A DNA stretch of 64,000 nt, from the NCBI RefSeq assembly GCF_900167915.1, contig NZ_FUYM01000005.1, positions 248,001 through 312,000 of the forward strand, written 5' to 3'. This document shows positions 19,386 to 28,508 of the stretch, piece after piece. A program made the position numbers and the translations under genes. The stretch is from Rhizorhabdus histidinilytica (lineage in GTDB: Bacteria; Pseudomonadota; Alphaproteobacteria; Sphingomonadales; Sphingomonadaceae). Each line of letters opens with the position of its first letter. Positions within the stretch are counted from its first letter, which is position 1. The notes beneath the pieces are model-generated. The model saw nothing but the letters and a program-made list of their open reading frames with translations, did no database searches and had not been told where the DNA came from.

Positions 19386-20057
19386 TCAATCCCAGTCGAC
19401 GATCGTCCAGCCGCGCTTGCGTGCTTCCTCCCGCAGGCCGGCATGGGGGTTGGCGGCGATCGCCTCGTCGGCCCATGCGAGCACCGGCACGTCGGAGATA
19501 TGATCCGAATAGAAGCGGATGCGGCACTGGGCGCGGTCGAGCCCCTGCAGGCCCATCCAGGCCTCGATCATGCGCAGCTTGGCGGGGCCGTAGCAATTCT
19601 CGCCGTCGACCTTGTGGCTGACATAGTCGTCGATGCCGCGGATCGCCCCGGTCGCGACGATGTCGTCCATGCCCAGCCGGGCGGCGATCGGTTCGACCCA
19701 GATGCGCGACGAGGCGGTGGCGAGGACGAGGCGGCGGCCGGCGGCGCGATTCTCCGCCAGGCTCTCGAGCGCGCCGGCGCGGACGTTGCGGCGCATCACC
19801 GCGTCGGCGAAGCTCTCGGCGATCGGGGTCAGCCGGTCGGCATGGATACGCCGGCCGATCAGCATCGCCTGGTTGAGCTCCTTGACCGTCTTGCGCTCGA
19901 TCAGCTTCGCCACATAGGCGAGCATCACCAGCGCCGCGAAGGGCACGAAGACCAGCCGCCAGGGCGCGAGTCGCAACGCGGCGTGGATCATGAAGGGGGT
20001 GAAGGTCCCGGTCCGCGTGATCGTGCGGTCCATGTCGTAGATGGCGAGTTCGGTCAT
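19386..20057 (-). CDS. HAD-IB family phosphatase (SerB-like)
   Basis: A cytosolic or membrane-linked phosphomonoesterase of 223 residues. HAD motifs in order: IYDMDRTIT (nucleophile Asp8, acid Asp10), LATASSR (motif II, near residue 114), Lys in YGPAKLRMIEAW (motif III), and YSDHISDVP (motif IV acids). A hydrophobic stretch (RLVFVPFAALVMLAYVAKL, about 34-52) suggests membrane contact through the cap. Substrate unknown; relatives include phosphoserine phosphatases and phospholipid-related phosphatases. Divergent from the lipid transport operon. Confidence 0.85.
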   Translation of the reverse strand: MTELAIYDMDRTITRTGTFTPFMIHAALRLAPWRLVFVPFAALVMLAYVAKLIERKTVKELNQAMLIGRRIHADRLTPIAESFADAVMRRNVRAGALESLAENRAAGRRLVLATASSRIWVEPIAARLGMDDIVATGAIRGIDDYVSHKVDGENCYGPAKLRMIEAWMGLQGLDRAQCRIRFYSDHISDVPVLAWADEAIAANPHAGLREEARKRGWTIVDWD

Positions 20058-20179
20058 CGCGGCGCTCTATAGGGAAGAATGGGCCAAAGGAACAACCGGA
20101 GCCAAGGAACTATCCCGTCGCGCGCACATTCATTTCGGATGCTTGCCGATCCCGCGCTTTTCGATCACTTCTGGTCGCC

Positions 20180-21277
20180 ATGACCGCCCCGGCCGATTTC
20201 CGCTTCGATCAGCACGTGCTGCATTTCAGCGGCGAGCTGACGCTCGCTCGGATCGGCGACCTGTCGCGGCGGCTCGAGGCGTTGGGCGAGGCGCCGCGCA
20301 CGATCGACCTGGGCGAGGTCGATCGGATCGATACGGTCGGCGCCTGGCTGGTCCACCGCATCGCCCGCGAGCACGACGTCGAGATCGTCGGCGCGGACGC
20401 GGACGTCTGCCAGCTGATCGAGCAGATCGCCGAGGCCGACAAGCCGCTCAAGATCCGCCCCGATTCGAGCCCGCCCTTCATCCGCGTGCTCCGCGAGATC
20501 GGCGACGCGACCTCGGCCGCCGCCCATTCCCTCGCCGGGCTGATCGGTTTCTTCGGCGCGACCCTGATCGGGCTGTGGGGGCTCGCCACCCATCCGCGCC
20601 GTTTCCGCTACAACGCGATGGCGCGCCAGTTCGAGGTGGTCGGCGTCAAGGCGCTGGCGATCATCGGGCTGATGAGCTTCCTGATCGGGATCGTCATCGC
20701 CCAGCAGGGCGCGGTCCAGCTCCGCCAGTTCGGCGCGGAGGTGTTCGCGGTCAACCTGATCGGCCGCATCACCCTGCGCGAGCTGGGCGTGCTGATGACC
20801 GCGATCATGGTCGCCGGCCGGTCGGGCAGCGCCTTCGCCGCCCAGCTCGGCTCGATGAAGCTGGCCGAGGAGGTCGACGCGATGCGCACGATCGGCGTGT
20901 CGCCGATGGAGGCGCTGATCCTGCCGCGCATCCTGTCCACGGTGGTGCTGATGCCGCTGCTCGGCTTCTATTCGGCGGTGATCGCGATCATCGGCGGCGG
21001 CATCTTCTGCTGGATCGACCTCGACATTCCGCCGATCACCTATGTCCAGCGCATCCGAGAGGTGGTGCCGATGACCGACCTGTGGGTCGGCCTGATCAAG
21101 GCGCCGGTGTTCGGCATGCTGATCGCGCTGTGCGGCTGCTACCAGGGGATGCAGGTCGAGGGGAATGCCGAGGAGGTCGGCCTGCGCACCACCGCCTCCG
21201 TGGTCCAGGCGATCTTCCTGGTCATCGTCCTCGACGCGGTGTTCGCCGTGTTCTTCTCGTCGATCGGGTGGATCTGA
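20180..21277 (+). CDS. MlaE-family ABC permease with fused N-terminal STAS domain
   Basis: Inner-membrane permease for phospholipid transport between the membranes. The 365-residue protein has an N-terminal STAS domain (about 1-95; SGELTLARIGDLSRRLEAL, IDLGEVDRIDTVGAWLVHRI), which in E. coli is the separate protein MlaB, then the MlaE permease (about 110-365) with QFEVVGVKALAIIGLMSFLIGIVIAQQG and VAGRSGSAFAAQLGSMKLAEEVDAMRTIG, the coupling-helix region. The stop overlaps the ATPase start (TGATG). It is the first gene of a four-gene operon. Confidence 0.93.
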   Translation: MTAPADFRFDQHVLHFSGELTLARIGDLSRRLEALGEAPRTIDLGEVDRIDTVGAWLVHRIAREHDVEIVGADADVCQLIEQIAEADKPLKIRPDSSPPFIRVLREIGDATSAAAHSLAGLIGFFGATLIGLWGLATHPRRFRYNAMARQFEVVGVKALAIIGLMSFLIGIVIAQQGAVQLRQFGAEVFAVNLIGRITLRELGVLMTAIMVAGRSGSAFAAQLGSMKLAEEVDAMRTIGVSPMEALILPRILSTVVLMPLLGFYSAVIAIIGGGIFCWIDLDIPPITYVQRIREVVPMTDLWVGLIKAPVFGMLIALCGCYQGMQVEGNAEEVGLRTTASVVQAIFLVIVLDAVFAVFFSSIGWI

Positions 21278-22095
21278 TGGCGCGGCTCAATACCGCCGAC
21301 GACGAGACCGTCATCCATGTCGAGGGTCTGCGCAACGCCTTCGGCGAACAGGTCGTCCACGACGGGCTCGACCTCGACGTCAAGCGTGGCGAGATATTGG
21401 GCGTGGTCGGCGGATCGGGCACCGGCAAGTCGGTGCTGATGCGATCGATCATCGGGCTGCAACCGCCCCAGGCCGGCGTCGTCGAGGTGTTCGGCGAGCC
21501 GATGATCGGCCGCGAGGACCATGAGGCGCAGCAGGTCCGCCGCCGCTGGGGCGTGCTGTTCCAGGGCGGCGCGCTGTTTTCGACCCTGACCGTGGCCGAG
21601 AACGTCCAGGTGCCGATCCGCGAATATTATCGCCAGCTCGACGACCAACTGCTCGACGAGATCGCCGCCTATAAGGTGGCCATGTCGGGGCTGCCGCCCG
21701 AGGCGGGGCCCAAATATCCGTCCGAGCTGTCGGGCGGCATGAAGAAGCGCGCCGGCCTCGCCCGCGCGCTGGCGCTCGACCCGCAGCTGCTGTTCCTCGA
21801 CGAGCCGACCGCCGGGCTCGACCCGATCAGCGCCGCCGCCTTCGACGAACTGATCCGGTCGCTGCAGCGGACGCTGGGCCTCACCGTCTTCCTGATCACC
21901 CACGATCTCGATACGCTCCACGCGATCTGCGACCGCGTCGCGGTGCTGGCGGACAAGCGCGTGATCGCGGTTGGAACGATCCCGGAATTATTGGCGTTGG
22001 ACCATCCGTGGATTCAGGAATATTTCAACGGCCCGCGGGGCCGGGTGGCGGCGGAGGCCGCGGAACGGGCGGCAGTGAAGGAAACCGGGGAATGA
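21277..22095 (+). CDS. MlaF-family ABC transporter ATP-binding protein
   Basis: Cytosolic ATPase that powers the lipid transporter. The 272 residues show Walker A GGSGTGKS (about 48-55), Q-loop FQGGALF, signature LSGGMKKRAGLARALALDP (about 151-169), Walker B LLFLDEPTAGLDP and switch His ITHDLDT. The GGMKKR form of the signature is characteristic of MlaF rather than importer ATPases. The start overlaps the permease stop by one base. Confidence 0.95.
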   Translation: MARLNTADDETVIHVEGLRNAFGEQVVHDGLDLDVKRGEILGVVGGSGTGKSVLMRSIIGLQPPQAGVVEVFGEPMIGREDHEAQQVRRRWGVLFQGGALFSTLTVAENVQVPIREYYRQLDDQLLDEIAAYKVAMSGLPPEAGPKYPSELSGGMKKRAGLARALALDPQLLFLDEPTAGLDPISAAAFDELIRSLQRTLGLTVFLITHDLDTLHAICDRVAVLADKRVIAVGTIPELLALDHPWIQEYFNGPRGRVAAEAAERAAVKETGE

Positions 22096-22102
22096 AAAGC
22101 TG

Positions 22103-23050
22103 ATGGAAACCCGGTCGAACCATGTGCTGGTGGGGGGCGTCGTGCTCGCCCTGCTGGTCGCGCTGCTCGTCTTCATCGTCTGGCTGGCCGGCTTCAACGT
22201 CGCCAGCATCCAGCGCTACGACATCTTCTTCAAGACCTCGGTCGACGGGCTCGCCAAGGGATCGCCGGTCAACTTCTCGGGTGTGCCGGTCGGCAAGATC
22301 GAGGAGATCAAGCTGATGCCCGACAGCCCGGAATTCGTCCGCGTCCGCATCGCGGTCGACCAGGACACGCCGATCCTGCAGGGCACCACCGCGACGATCG
22401 CCGGCATCGGCTTCACCGGGGTCAGCCAGATCAACCTCGACGGTGCGGTCAAGGGCGCGCCGCCGATCACCGAGCCGGGGCCCTATGGCAAGCCGGTAAT
22501 CCCGACCAAGCCGGGCGCGCTGGGCGAGCTGCTCAACTCCGCGCCCGAGCTGCTCAACCGCATCTCGACCCTGACCGAGCGGCTGACCGAGCTGCTCAAC
22601 GACAGGAACCAGAAGTCGATCAGCGGCATCCTCGCCCATGTCGACAAGCTGTCGGGCGATCTCGCCGACCGCGGCCCCGAGATCGCCGCCGCGATCGTCC
22701 AGCTCAAGACGACGATGGAGCAGGCGGGCAACGCCGCCGAACGGGTCGGCCAGCTCGCCGAGACGACCAACGGGGTGATGGCCGAGGACGTCAAGCCGGC
22801 GATGGCCAATCTCAACAAGGCGACCACCGCCGCCCAGCACACGCTCGAGACGCTCGACGCCACGATCACCGACGCACGGCCTGGCATCAAGGCCTTCTCG
22901 ACACAGACGGTGCCGCAGATCAACCAGCTCGCACGCAACCTGGCGGAGATGTCGGAGGCGCTCGGCGCCATCTCGAACAAGCTCGACCGGGGCGGGGCGG
23001 GCGCCGTGCTCGGCGGCTCCAAGCTGCCCGACTACAAGCCAAGGAACTGA
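22103..23050 (+). CDS. MlaD/MCE-family periplasmic lipid-binding subunit
   Basis: Substrate-binding ring subunit anchored in the inner membrane, handing lipids between permease and periplasm. The 315 residues have one N-terminal membrane helix (NHVLVGGVVLALLVALLVFIVWLAGF), an MCE domain (about 38-117; YDIFFKTSVDGLAKGSPVNFSGVPVGKIEEI), then a long helical region (about 135-300). The latter is longer than in E. coli MlaD and may form a needle or tube, as in PqiB/LetB-like relatives. Start seven bases after the ATPase stop. Confidence 0.95.
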   Translation: METRSNHVLVGGVVLALLVALLVFIVWLAGFNVASIQRYDIFFKTSVDGLAKGSPVNFSGVPVGKIEEIKLMPDSPEFVRVRIAVDQDTPILQGTTATIAGIGFTGVSQINLDGAVKGAPPITEPGPYGKPVIPTKPGALGELLNSAPELLNRISTLTERLTELLNDRNQKSISGILAHVDKLSGDLADRGPEIAAAIVQLKTTMEQAGNAAERVGQLAETTNGVMAEDVKPAMANLNKATTAAQHTLETLDATITDARPGIKAFSTQTVPQINQLARNLAEMSEALGAISNKLDRGGAGAVLGGSKLPDYKPRN

Positions 23051-23054
23051 CCGC

Positions 23055-23642
23055 ATGCTGCGCCGCACGATCCTCGCGCTCACCGCCGCCGGCCTGCTAG
23101 CGGGCTGCATCAGCTTCGGCGAGGACCCGCCCGAACGGCTGATGAGCCTGACCTCGGCCGCCAAGGTCGCCGCCGACCAGGGCAAGGTCACCCGCGACAC
23201 CCAGGCGATCAGCGTCGCCCCGCCCGCCCTGCCGGCGGCGCTGCGCAACCAGCGGATCGCAGTCGAGACGGGTGGCGCCTTCGCCTATCTGCCCAAGTCC
23301 GGCTGGGTCGACACGCCGTCGCAGCTGTTCCGTTCGGTCCTCGCCGAGACGATAGAGGCCCGCACCGGCCGCTTCGTCCCCGACACCCGCAACGGCGCGA
23401 TCACCCCCGACACCCGCCTGTCGGGCACGCTGCTGGCGTTCCAGCTGCTCGGCGGCCAGGGCAAGGTGCTTGCGATCTACGACGCGACGCTGGCGAAGAG
23501 CGGCTCCGACGAGATCCGCGCGCGCCGTTTCGAGCGGACCGTGCCCGTCGCCGGCGAGGACCCCCGTTCGGTGGCGGCCGCGCTCAACGAAGCGGCGAAC
23601 GGCATCGCGACCGACGTCGCCGACTGGATCGGAGCAGGCTGA
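23055..23642 (+). CDS. ABC-type transport auxiliary lipoprotein (PqiC-like)
   Basis: An outer-membrane or periplasmic lipoprotein acting with the MCE transporter. The 195 residues start with a lipoprotein signal ([13 protein letters not shown]; lipidated Cys about 18) followed by the family's [50 protein letters not shown] core. In related operons the fourth gene encodes this subunit. The operon has no MlaC-type soluble carrier, which points to a PqiABC/LetAB-like or minimal Mla arrangement. Confidence 0.9.
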   Translation: MLRRTILALTAAGLLAGCISFGEDPPERLMSLTSAAKVAADQGKVTRDTQAISVAPPALPAALRNQRIAVETGGAFAYLPKSGWVDTPSQLFRSVLAETIEARTGRFVPDTRNGAITPDTRLSGTLLAFQLLGGQGKVLAIYDATLAKSGSDEIRARRFERTVPVAGEDPRSVAAALNEAANGIATDVADWIGAG

Positions 23643-23772
23643 GCGGCGCCCACCCGCTCTCCTCATCGCCGAGCCCGCCTCCGCAGGGGGCGCCGATATC
23701 GGGCGCTTGCCCCGCAGGCCCGTTCGCGGGCATAAGCCGCGCTCCGCGACCCTCAAGGATTGTCTTTCTCCC

Positions 23773-25779
23773 ATGTCCGATCTTCTGACCATCACGCTTC
23801 CCGACGGCTCGGTGCGCGAGGTGAAGACCGGCACTACCCCCGCCGAGATCGCCGCCGCGATCGGCCCCGGCCTTGCCAAGGCGGCACTCGCCGCGCGGGT
23901 CGACGGCGAGCTGCGCGACCTCGACCGGCCGCTGGAGAAGGATTCGGCGCTCGCGCTGGTGACGGTGCGCGACGAAGCCGATGCGCTCGACCTCGCCCGC
24001 CACGACTATGCCCATGTCCTGGCCGAGGCGGTGCAGGCCCTGTTCCCCGGCACCCAGATCACCTTCGGTCCGTCGACCGACGACGGCTTCTACTACGACT
24101 TCGCGCCGGCCCCCGGCCGCGGACCGTTCACCGACGAGGAACTGCCCGCGATCGAGGCCGAGATGCGCCGCATCATCGCCGCGAACAAGCCGCTGCGCCG
24201 CGAGGTGTGGAGCCGCGAGCAGCTCATCTCGCGCTGGAAGCAGCAGGGCGAGACCTTCAAGGCGGAATGGGCCGCCGAGCTGCCCGGCGACGAGCCGCTG
24301 ACGGTCTACTGGTCGGGCGAGGACTGGCTCGACATGTGCCGCGGGCCGCATCTGCCCTCGACCGGCAAGCTCGACCCGCAGGCGTTCAAGCTGACCCGCG
24401 TATCGGGCGCCTATTGGCGCGGCGACCAGAAGAACGCGATGCTGAGCCGCATCTACGGCACCGGCTGGCTCAACAAGAAGCAGCTCGACGCCCATCTGAC
24501 CCGGCTCGAGGAGGCCGCCAAGCGCGACCATCGCCGCATCGGCCAGGAGATGGACCTGTTCCACCTCCAGTCGGAGGCGCAGGGGTCGGTGTTCTGGCAT
24601 CCCAAGGGCTTCCGCCTGTGGCGGGTGCTCGAAGCCTATATGCGCCGCAAGCTCGATGCCGCCGGCTATGTCGAGGTCAAGACCCCGCAGCTGATGGACG
24701 CGCGCCAGTGGGAGCAGTCGGGCCACTGGGGCAAATATCGCGAGAACATGTTCGTCGTCCCCGACGAGATCCCCAATATCGAGGAGGAGGGGCCGGTCCT
24801 GTCGGGCGACAGCGAGCTGATGGCGCTCAAGCCGATGAACTGCCCCGCGCACGTCCTGATCTTCCGCCAGGGGATCAAGAGCTACCGCGACCTGCCGATC
24901 CGCATGGCCGAGTTCGGCTGCTGCCACCGCAACGAGCCGCACGGCGCGCTGCACGGCATCATGCGCGTGCGCCAGTTCACCCAGGACGACGCGCACATCT
25001 TCGTCCGTGAGGACCAGCTGATCGCGGAGATCAAGGATTTCTGCGACCTGCTCGACGCCGTCTATCGCGACCTCGGCTTCGAGAAGTACGCGATCAAGCT
25101 GGCGCTGCGCCCCGAGAAGCGCTTCGGCAGCGAGGCGATGTGGGACAAGGCCGAGCAGACGCTGCGCGACGCGGTGGCCGCTTCCGGTCGCGCAACCGAG
25201 GCGTTCGGCTGGGAGGAGCTGGAGGGCGAGGGCGCCTTCTACGCACCGAAGCTGGAGTTCCACCTGACCGATGCGATCGGCCGCACCTGGCAGGTCGGCA
25301 CGATCCAGGCCGATACCGTCCTGCCCGAGCGGCTCGACGCTTCCTATGTCGGCGAGGACGGCGAGCGGCACCGGCCGGTGATGCTCCACCGCGCGATCCT
25401 CGGCACCTTCGAGCGCTTCATCGGCATCCTGATCGAGCATCATGCCGGCCGCTTCCCGCTCTGGCTCGCGCCGGTGCAGGCGGTGGTGGCGACGATCGTC
25501 TCCGACGCCGACGATTATGCACGCGAGGTCGAGGCGAAGCTGGCGGCGGCCGGGCTGCGCGTCGAAAGCGACCTGCGCAACGAGAAGATCAACTACAAGG
25601 TGCGCGAGCACAGCCTCGCCAAGGTCCCGGCGCTGCTGGTGGTCGGCAAGCGCGAGGCCGAGGAGGGCACCGTCGCGATCCGCCGCCTGGGCGAGCAGGC
25701 GCAGACCGTGCTGCCGCTCGACGAGGCGATCGCCGCGCTGCTGGCCGAGGCGACCCCGCCCGACCTGCGGCGGGCATGA
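23773..25779 (+). CDS. thrS: Threonyl-tRNA synthetase
   Basis: Charges tRNA-Thr in the cytosol. The 668 residues have the full class II layout: N-terminal TGS domain (about 1-62), editing domain with H-x3-H in [11 protein letters not shown] and [11 protein letters not shown], catalytic core with zinc ligand in [10 protein letters not shown] and motif 2 [22 protein letters not shown], motif 3 [18 protein letters not shown], and anticodon-binding domain at the C-terminus. Start choice: ATG 23773 begins the conserved TGS domain; the frame is open upstream through non-coding sequence. The stop overlaps the next gene (ATGA). Confidence 0.98.
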   Translation: MSDLLTITLPDGSVREVKTGTTPAEIAAAIGPGLAKAALAARVDGELRDLDRPLEKDSALALVTVRDEADALDLARHDYAHVLAEAVQALFPGTQITFGPSTDDGFYYDFAPAPGRGPFTDEELPAIEAEMRRIIAANKPLRREVWSREQLISRWKQQGETFKAEWAAELPGDEPLTVYWSGEDWLDMCRGPHLPSTGKLDPQAFKLTRVSGAYWRGDQKNAMLSRIYGTGWLNKKQLDAHLTRLEEAAKRDHRRIGQEMDLFHLQSEAQGSVFWHPKGFRLWRVLEAYMRRKLDAAGYVEVKTPQLMDARQWEQSGHWGKYRENMFVVPDEIPNIEEEGPVLSGDSELMALKPMNCPAHVLIFRQGIKSYRDLPIRMAEFGCCHRNEPHGALHGIMRVRQFTQDDAHIFVREDQLIAEIKDFCDLLDAVYRDLGFEKYAIKLALRPEKRFGSEAMWDKAEQTLRDAVAASGRATEAFGWEELEGEGAFYAPKLEFHLTDAIGRTWQVGTIQADTVLPERLDASYVGEDGERHRPVMLHRAILGTFERFIGILIEHHAGRFPLWLAPVQAVVATIVSDADDYAREVEAKLAAAGLRVESDLRNEKINYKVREHSLAKVPALLVVGKREAEEGTVAIRRLGEQAQTVLPLDEAIAALLAEATPPDLRRA

Positions 25780-26186
25780 CCGGGACAGGCGATGGCATCG
25801 ACCGCCGGGGCGCGCTCGCGGGCGGCATCGCCATCGCCATGCTCGGCGCCGCACCGGGCTTCGCCGCGAGACCGGAGGGACGCATGTACGGACTGATGGG
25901 ACGAATGATCGCCCGGCCGGGCCAGCGCGAGGCGCTGATCGCGATCCTGCTGGAAGGCACCGGCGCCATGCCGGGCTGCCTGGCCTATGTCGTCGCCAGG
26001 GACCTGAAGGACGCGGACGCCATCTGGGTGACCGAGGTGTGGGATTCGAAGGACAGCCACGCCGCCTCGCTCGAACTGCCCGCCGTCCGCGCCTCGATCG
26101 CCCGCGGCAAGCCGCTGATCGCCGGCTTCGACAATTATACCGAGACCGAGCCGGTGGGGGGCGTCGGCCTACCCGGCCCCGCCTGA
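25776..26186 (+). CDS. Exported antibiotic biosynthesis monooxygenase (ABM)-fold protein
   Basis: A 136-residue protein with a signal sequence ([24 protein letters not shown]) whose twin-arginine start suggests Tat export. It is followed by a dimeric ferredoxin-like ABM domain (about 38-122: [25 protein letters not shown], then [24 protein letters not shown]). Such domains act as small oxygenases or stability factors; no catalytic assignment is possible. The four-base overlap with thrS puts it in the same transcript, between thrS and infC, an unusual insertion in that pair. Confidence 0.8.
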   Translation: MTGTGDGIDRRGALAGGIAIAMLGAAPGFAARPEGRMYGLMGRMIARPGQREALIAILLEGTGAMPGCLAYVVARDLKDADAIWVTEVWDSKDSHAASLELPAVRASIARGKPLIAGFDNYTETEPVGGVGLPGPA

Positions 26187-26287
26187 CGCAAGCCGGACAC
26201 AGGCCGCGACAAAGCGTCGCCGCGATGCGCGCGCCCATCTTTCCAAGCGGCGCGTTAAGGCTTATATCGCGCCCGTCAGACCGCCAT

Positions 26288-26303
26288 AGGAGATTCTGCT
26301 ATA
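26288..26303 (+). promoter_or_regulatory. Ribosome binding site indicating a rare AUA start for infC
   Basis: AGGAG (26288-26292), an eight-base spacer and ATA (26301-26303). The first ATG at 26313 would leave a 20-base spacer, too long for normal initiation. The rare start fits the known feedback control of IF-3 synthesis. Confidence 0.6.
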
Positions 26304-26852
26304 CGTCCCCCGATGATGCGCCGCCCCCTGGGGCAGCCGCCGATGCCGCTCAATGGCCCGCGCTATAATGAGTTCATCCAGTCGCCCAAGGTCCGGGTGA
26401 TCGATGAAGAGGGCGAGAATCTGGGCGTGATGTATACGCGCGAGGCGATCGAGCAGGCCCAGGAGGCCGGGCTCGACCTGGTCGAGGTGTCCCCGAACGC
26501 CGATCCGCCCGTGTGCAAGTTCCTCGATGTCGGCAAGTTCAAGTATGAGGCCCAGAAAAAGGCCAATCTTGCCCGGAAGTCGCAGAAGACGCAGGAGATC
26601 AAGGAGATCAAGATGCGTCCGAACATCGACGACCACGACTATGAAACCAAGATGAAGAAGATCCACGAGTTCATCGACGAGGGCGACAAGGTGAAGGTTA
26701 CCTTGCGCTTCCGCGGTCGCGAGCTCGCGCACGGCCAGCTCGGCATGCAGGTCCTCCAGCGCGTCCAGGCCGACATGGCCGAGACCGCCAAGGTCGAGCA
26801 GTTCCCGCGCATGGAAGGCCGCCAGATGCTGATGGTGATCGCGCCGAAGTAA
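26301..26852 (+). CDS. infC: Translation initiation factor IF-3
   Basis: Binds the 30S subunit, blocks 50S joining and proofreads start codons. The protein shows the N-domain ([26 protein letters not shown]), the linker with lysine-rich [14 protein letters not shown], and the C-domain ([42 protein letters not shown]). Start choice: a clean AGGAG at 26288-26292 lies eight bases before an in-frame ATA (26301), but 20 bases before the first ATG (26313). IF-3 genes are known for rare start codons (AUU in E. coli) used for self-control, so AUA at 26301 is the better call (183 residues; 179 from the ATG). The usual rpmI-rplT do not follow. Confidence 0.95.
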   Translation: MRPPMMRRPLGQPPMPLNGPRYNEFIQSPKVRVIDEEGENLGVMYTREAIEQAQEAGLDLVEVSPNADPPVCKFLDVGKFKYEAQKKANLARKSQKTQEIKEIKMRPNIDDHDYETKMKKIHEFIDEGDKVKVTLRFRGRELAHGQLGMQVLQRVQADMAETAKVEQFPRMEGRQMLMVIAPK

Positions 26853-26875
26853 GTCGGCGCGTCATCTTCCCTCCC

Positions 26876-26901
26876 ACGTCATCCCGGCCTCCGGGATGAC
26901 G
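26876..26901. repeat. Single REP unit (family 1)
   Basis: CGTCATCCCGG followed by CCTCCGGGATGACG forms one near-perfect palindrome between the convergent infC and Pr6Pr-like genes. It probably ends both transcripts. The stop codon and last residues of the leftward gene lie inside it. Confidence 0.75.
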
Positions 26902-27532
26902 CTTCACTGCGCGGAATCTCCAACCGCCCGTCGACCCAGCGCAGCGCGTAGCCCAGCGCCAGGAACAGCGCCCCGATCCCCAGCATGTTGGCGAGCGCGG
27001 TCGGATAGCCGAGCCGGCCCGCATCCATGAACGGATAGGGATACCAGCCGCCGACCGCGCCGTGGAGCAGCGTCCAGAGCGCGAAGCCGAGCGGATAGAG
27101 CAGCCAGCGCCACGGCGCCGTCCGATCGATCGCGCCGTGCGACGGGAAGGCGAACCAGCTGGCGGTCCAGGCGGTCGGGACGACCTGGTGGACCAGCGCG
27201 TTCGCGGTCCAGCCGACCGCGCCGGGTAGCGTCACGTCGCGCAGCAGCAGGTGATAGACCAGCGCGACCACCAGGATGTCGAGCGTCACCGCCGCCCGCC
27301 AGGAAGGACGCCCGGCCAGCACCGCGAGCCGGCCCCGCCCCATCGCGATGCCCACGGCGGTGACCGCTACCAGCATGTTGGTCAGGATGGTGAAATAGCT
27401 GAGGAAGCGGACCGATCGCACCGCCACCTCGCCGTCATGGCCGAGCACCACCAGATAGTGGAGGACGACCCCGGTCGCGGCGCATGCCGCCACCAGCGCA
27501 TGTGCCGCGCGACTGGCCCGGCCCACGGTCAT
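26879..27532 (-). CDS. Pr6Pr-family integral membrane protein
   Basis: A 217-residue protein with about six membrane helices: AHALVAACAATGVVLHYLVVLG, FLSYFTILTNMLVAVTAVGIAMG, AAVTLDILVVALVYHLLLRDV, a loop VHQVVPTAWTASWFAF, LLYPLGFALWTLLHGAVGGWYPYPFMDA and YPTALANMLGIGALFLALGYAL. The LSYFTILTN and YPYPFMD motifs are typical of the Pr6Pr group (related to FAR-17a/AIG1-like proteins); function unknown. ATG 27532 overlaps the stop of the VOC gene before it. The last ten or so residues (SEASSRRPG) are encoded by a repeat. Confidence 0.8.
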   Translation of the reverse strand: MTVGRASRAAHALVAACAATGVVLHYLVVLGHDGEVAVRSVRFLSYFTILTNMLVAVTAVGIAMGRGRLAVLAGRPSWRAAVTLDILVVALVYHLLLRDVTLPGAVGWTANALVHQVVPTAWTASWFAFPSHGAIDRTAPWRWLLYPLGFALWTLLHGAVGGWYPYPFMDAGRLGYPTALANMLGIGALFLALGYALRWVDGRLEIPRSEASSRRPG

Positions 27533-27915
27533 GGAGCCGCCGGCGGCTCCCACAGCTCGATCGCATGGCCTTCGGGATCGTGGATGCGGGCGAAGCGGCC
27601 GACCTCGGGCGTGTCCCATTCGGCGCGCGTCTCGACCGCGATGCCGGCGTCGCGGAGCTTAGCGATCAGCGCGTCGAGCCCCGCTACGCGCAGGTTGAGC
27701 ATGAACGCCTTGTCGGCAGGGAAATAGTCGCTTGCCGCCTGGAACGGCTGGAACACCACCGGCCCCGCCGTGACCGACCAGGACCAGGGCTGCGGATCGC
27801 CGGTCCCCTCGGCCGCGCACCCGTTGCCGACGCCGAGATGGTCGCGATACCAGGCGGCGAGCCCGTCCGGGTCCGCCGCGCGGAAGAAGAAGCCGCCGAA
27901 GCCGAGCACGCCCAT
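27529..27915 (-). CDS. VOC-family (glyoxalase-like) protein
   Basis: A 128-residue single VOC module of two beta-alpha-beta-beta-beta units: MGVLGFGGFFFRAADPDGLAAWYRDHLGVG and FMLNLRVAGLDALIAKLRDAGIAVETRAEWDTPEVGRFARIHDPEGHAIELWEPP. The GRFARIHDPEGHAIELWEP ending carries the usual metal-ligand glutamate; relatives include glyoxalases, dioxygenases and resistance proteins. Start choice: GGAGGA lies six bases before the second of two adjacent ATGs, at 27915. The start at 27918 is also possible. Coupled by four bases to the membrane gene that follows. Confidence 0.82.
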   Translation of the reverse strand: MGVLGFGGFFFRAADPDGLAAWYRDHLGVGNGCAAEGTGDPQPWSWSVTAGPVVFQPFQAASDYFPADKAFMLNLRVAGLDALIAKLRDAGIAVETRAEWDTPEVGRFARIHDPEGHAIELWEPPAAP

Positions 27916-28000
27916 CATCCGTCCTCCTTGCACGGCGATCATGAACCTTCGGCGACGGCTTGGCGAGGTGGGGAATCGCTTCCCTCCCTTTCCCCAAACA

Positions 28001-28142
28001 CGTCATGCCGGCCCCTCGACTGCCTGCAAGGCAGGCGCTCGGGATACACTTCAGCCAAAGGCTGGAGGCCGGCGTCTCCGGAGAGAGGAGGTGAGGTCGA
28101 GGCAGGAAAGGTCCGAGATGCCGGCCTCCGCCGGCATGACGA
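28001..28142. repeat. REP-type palindrome pair (family 1), long form
   Basis: Left unit GTCATGCCGGCCCC (28002-28015) and right unit GATGCCGGCCTCCGCCGGCA with TGACG at its end (about 28117-28141) face each other. The spacer of about 100 bases is longer than in the other doublets and holds inner inverted repeats (GCCTGC/GCAGGC; CAGCC/GGCTG). Confidence 0.65.
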
Positions 28143-28151
28143 GGTGGCCTC

Positions 28152-28403
28152 CTAGACCGGCGCCTTCCGACGGATCAAATAGCGGTAGACGCCGATCAGG
28201 TTGATCACGAGCAGGATGACGTTCTGCGTGCCGATCCCGGCGGCGTCGGGCTTCAGGAAACCCCAGCCGATCAGCGCGATCGAGGAGGTCACGAAGATCA
28301 CGAAACCGATGCCGGTCCAGCGGCGGCCGAGGTCGAGCGAGACGATCAGCGCCGCGAGCGCGCCTGCGCCCGCGCCATACCATTGAAGCGCGGTAGTCAG
28401 CAT
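28152..28403 (-). CDS. Small three-helix membrane protein
   Basis: An 83-residue protein of three short membrane helices (WYGAGAGALAALIVSLDL, WTGIGFVIFVTSSIALIGWGFL, TQNVILLVINLIGVYRYLI). The pattern, ending with a helix of type N-x-I-x-V-Y-R-Y-L, recalls SemiSWEET/CBU_0592-like small membrane proteins, but I cannot place it in a family. ATG 28403 is chosen because the longer frame runs through the divergent gene's coding sequence. The gap of about 105 bases to the divergent gene is a shared promoter region. Confidence 0.65.
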   Translation of the reverse strand: MLTTALQWYGAGAGALAALIVSLDLGRRWTGIGFVIFVTSSIALIGWGFLKPDAAGIGTQNVILLVINLIGVYRYLIRRKAPV

Positions 28404-28508
28404 ATTGAAAGCTTCCCCTTGCCAGAGCCCGGTCCTTGGGGTTTCAACCCTTCTGTTGCGGGCACGTTCCGGAAATCGTCCCGCGGATTCGGGTGCAACG
28501 GGTGCCGC

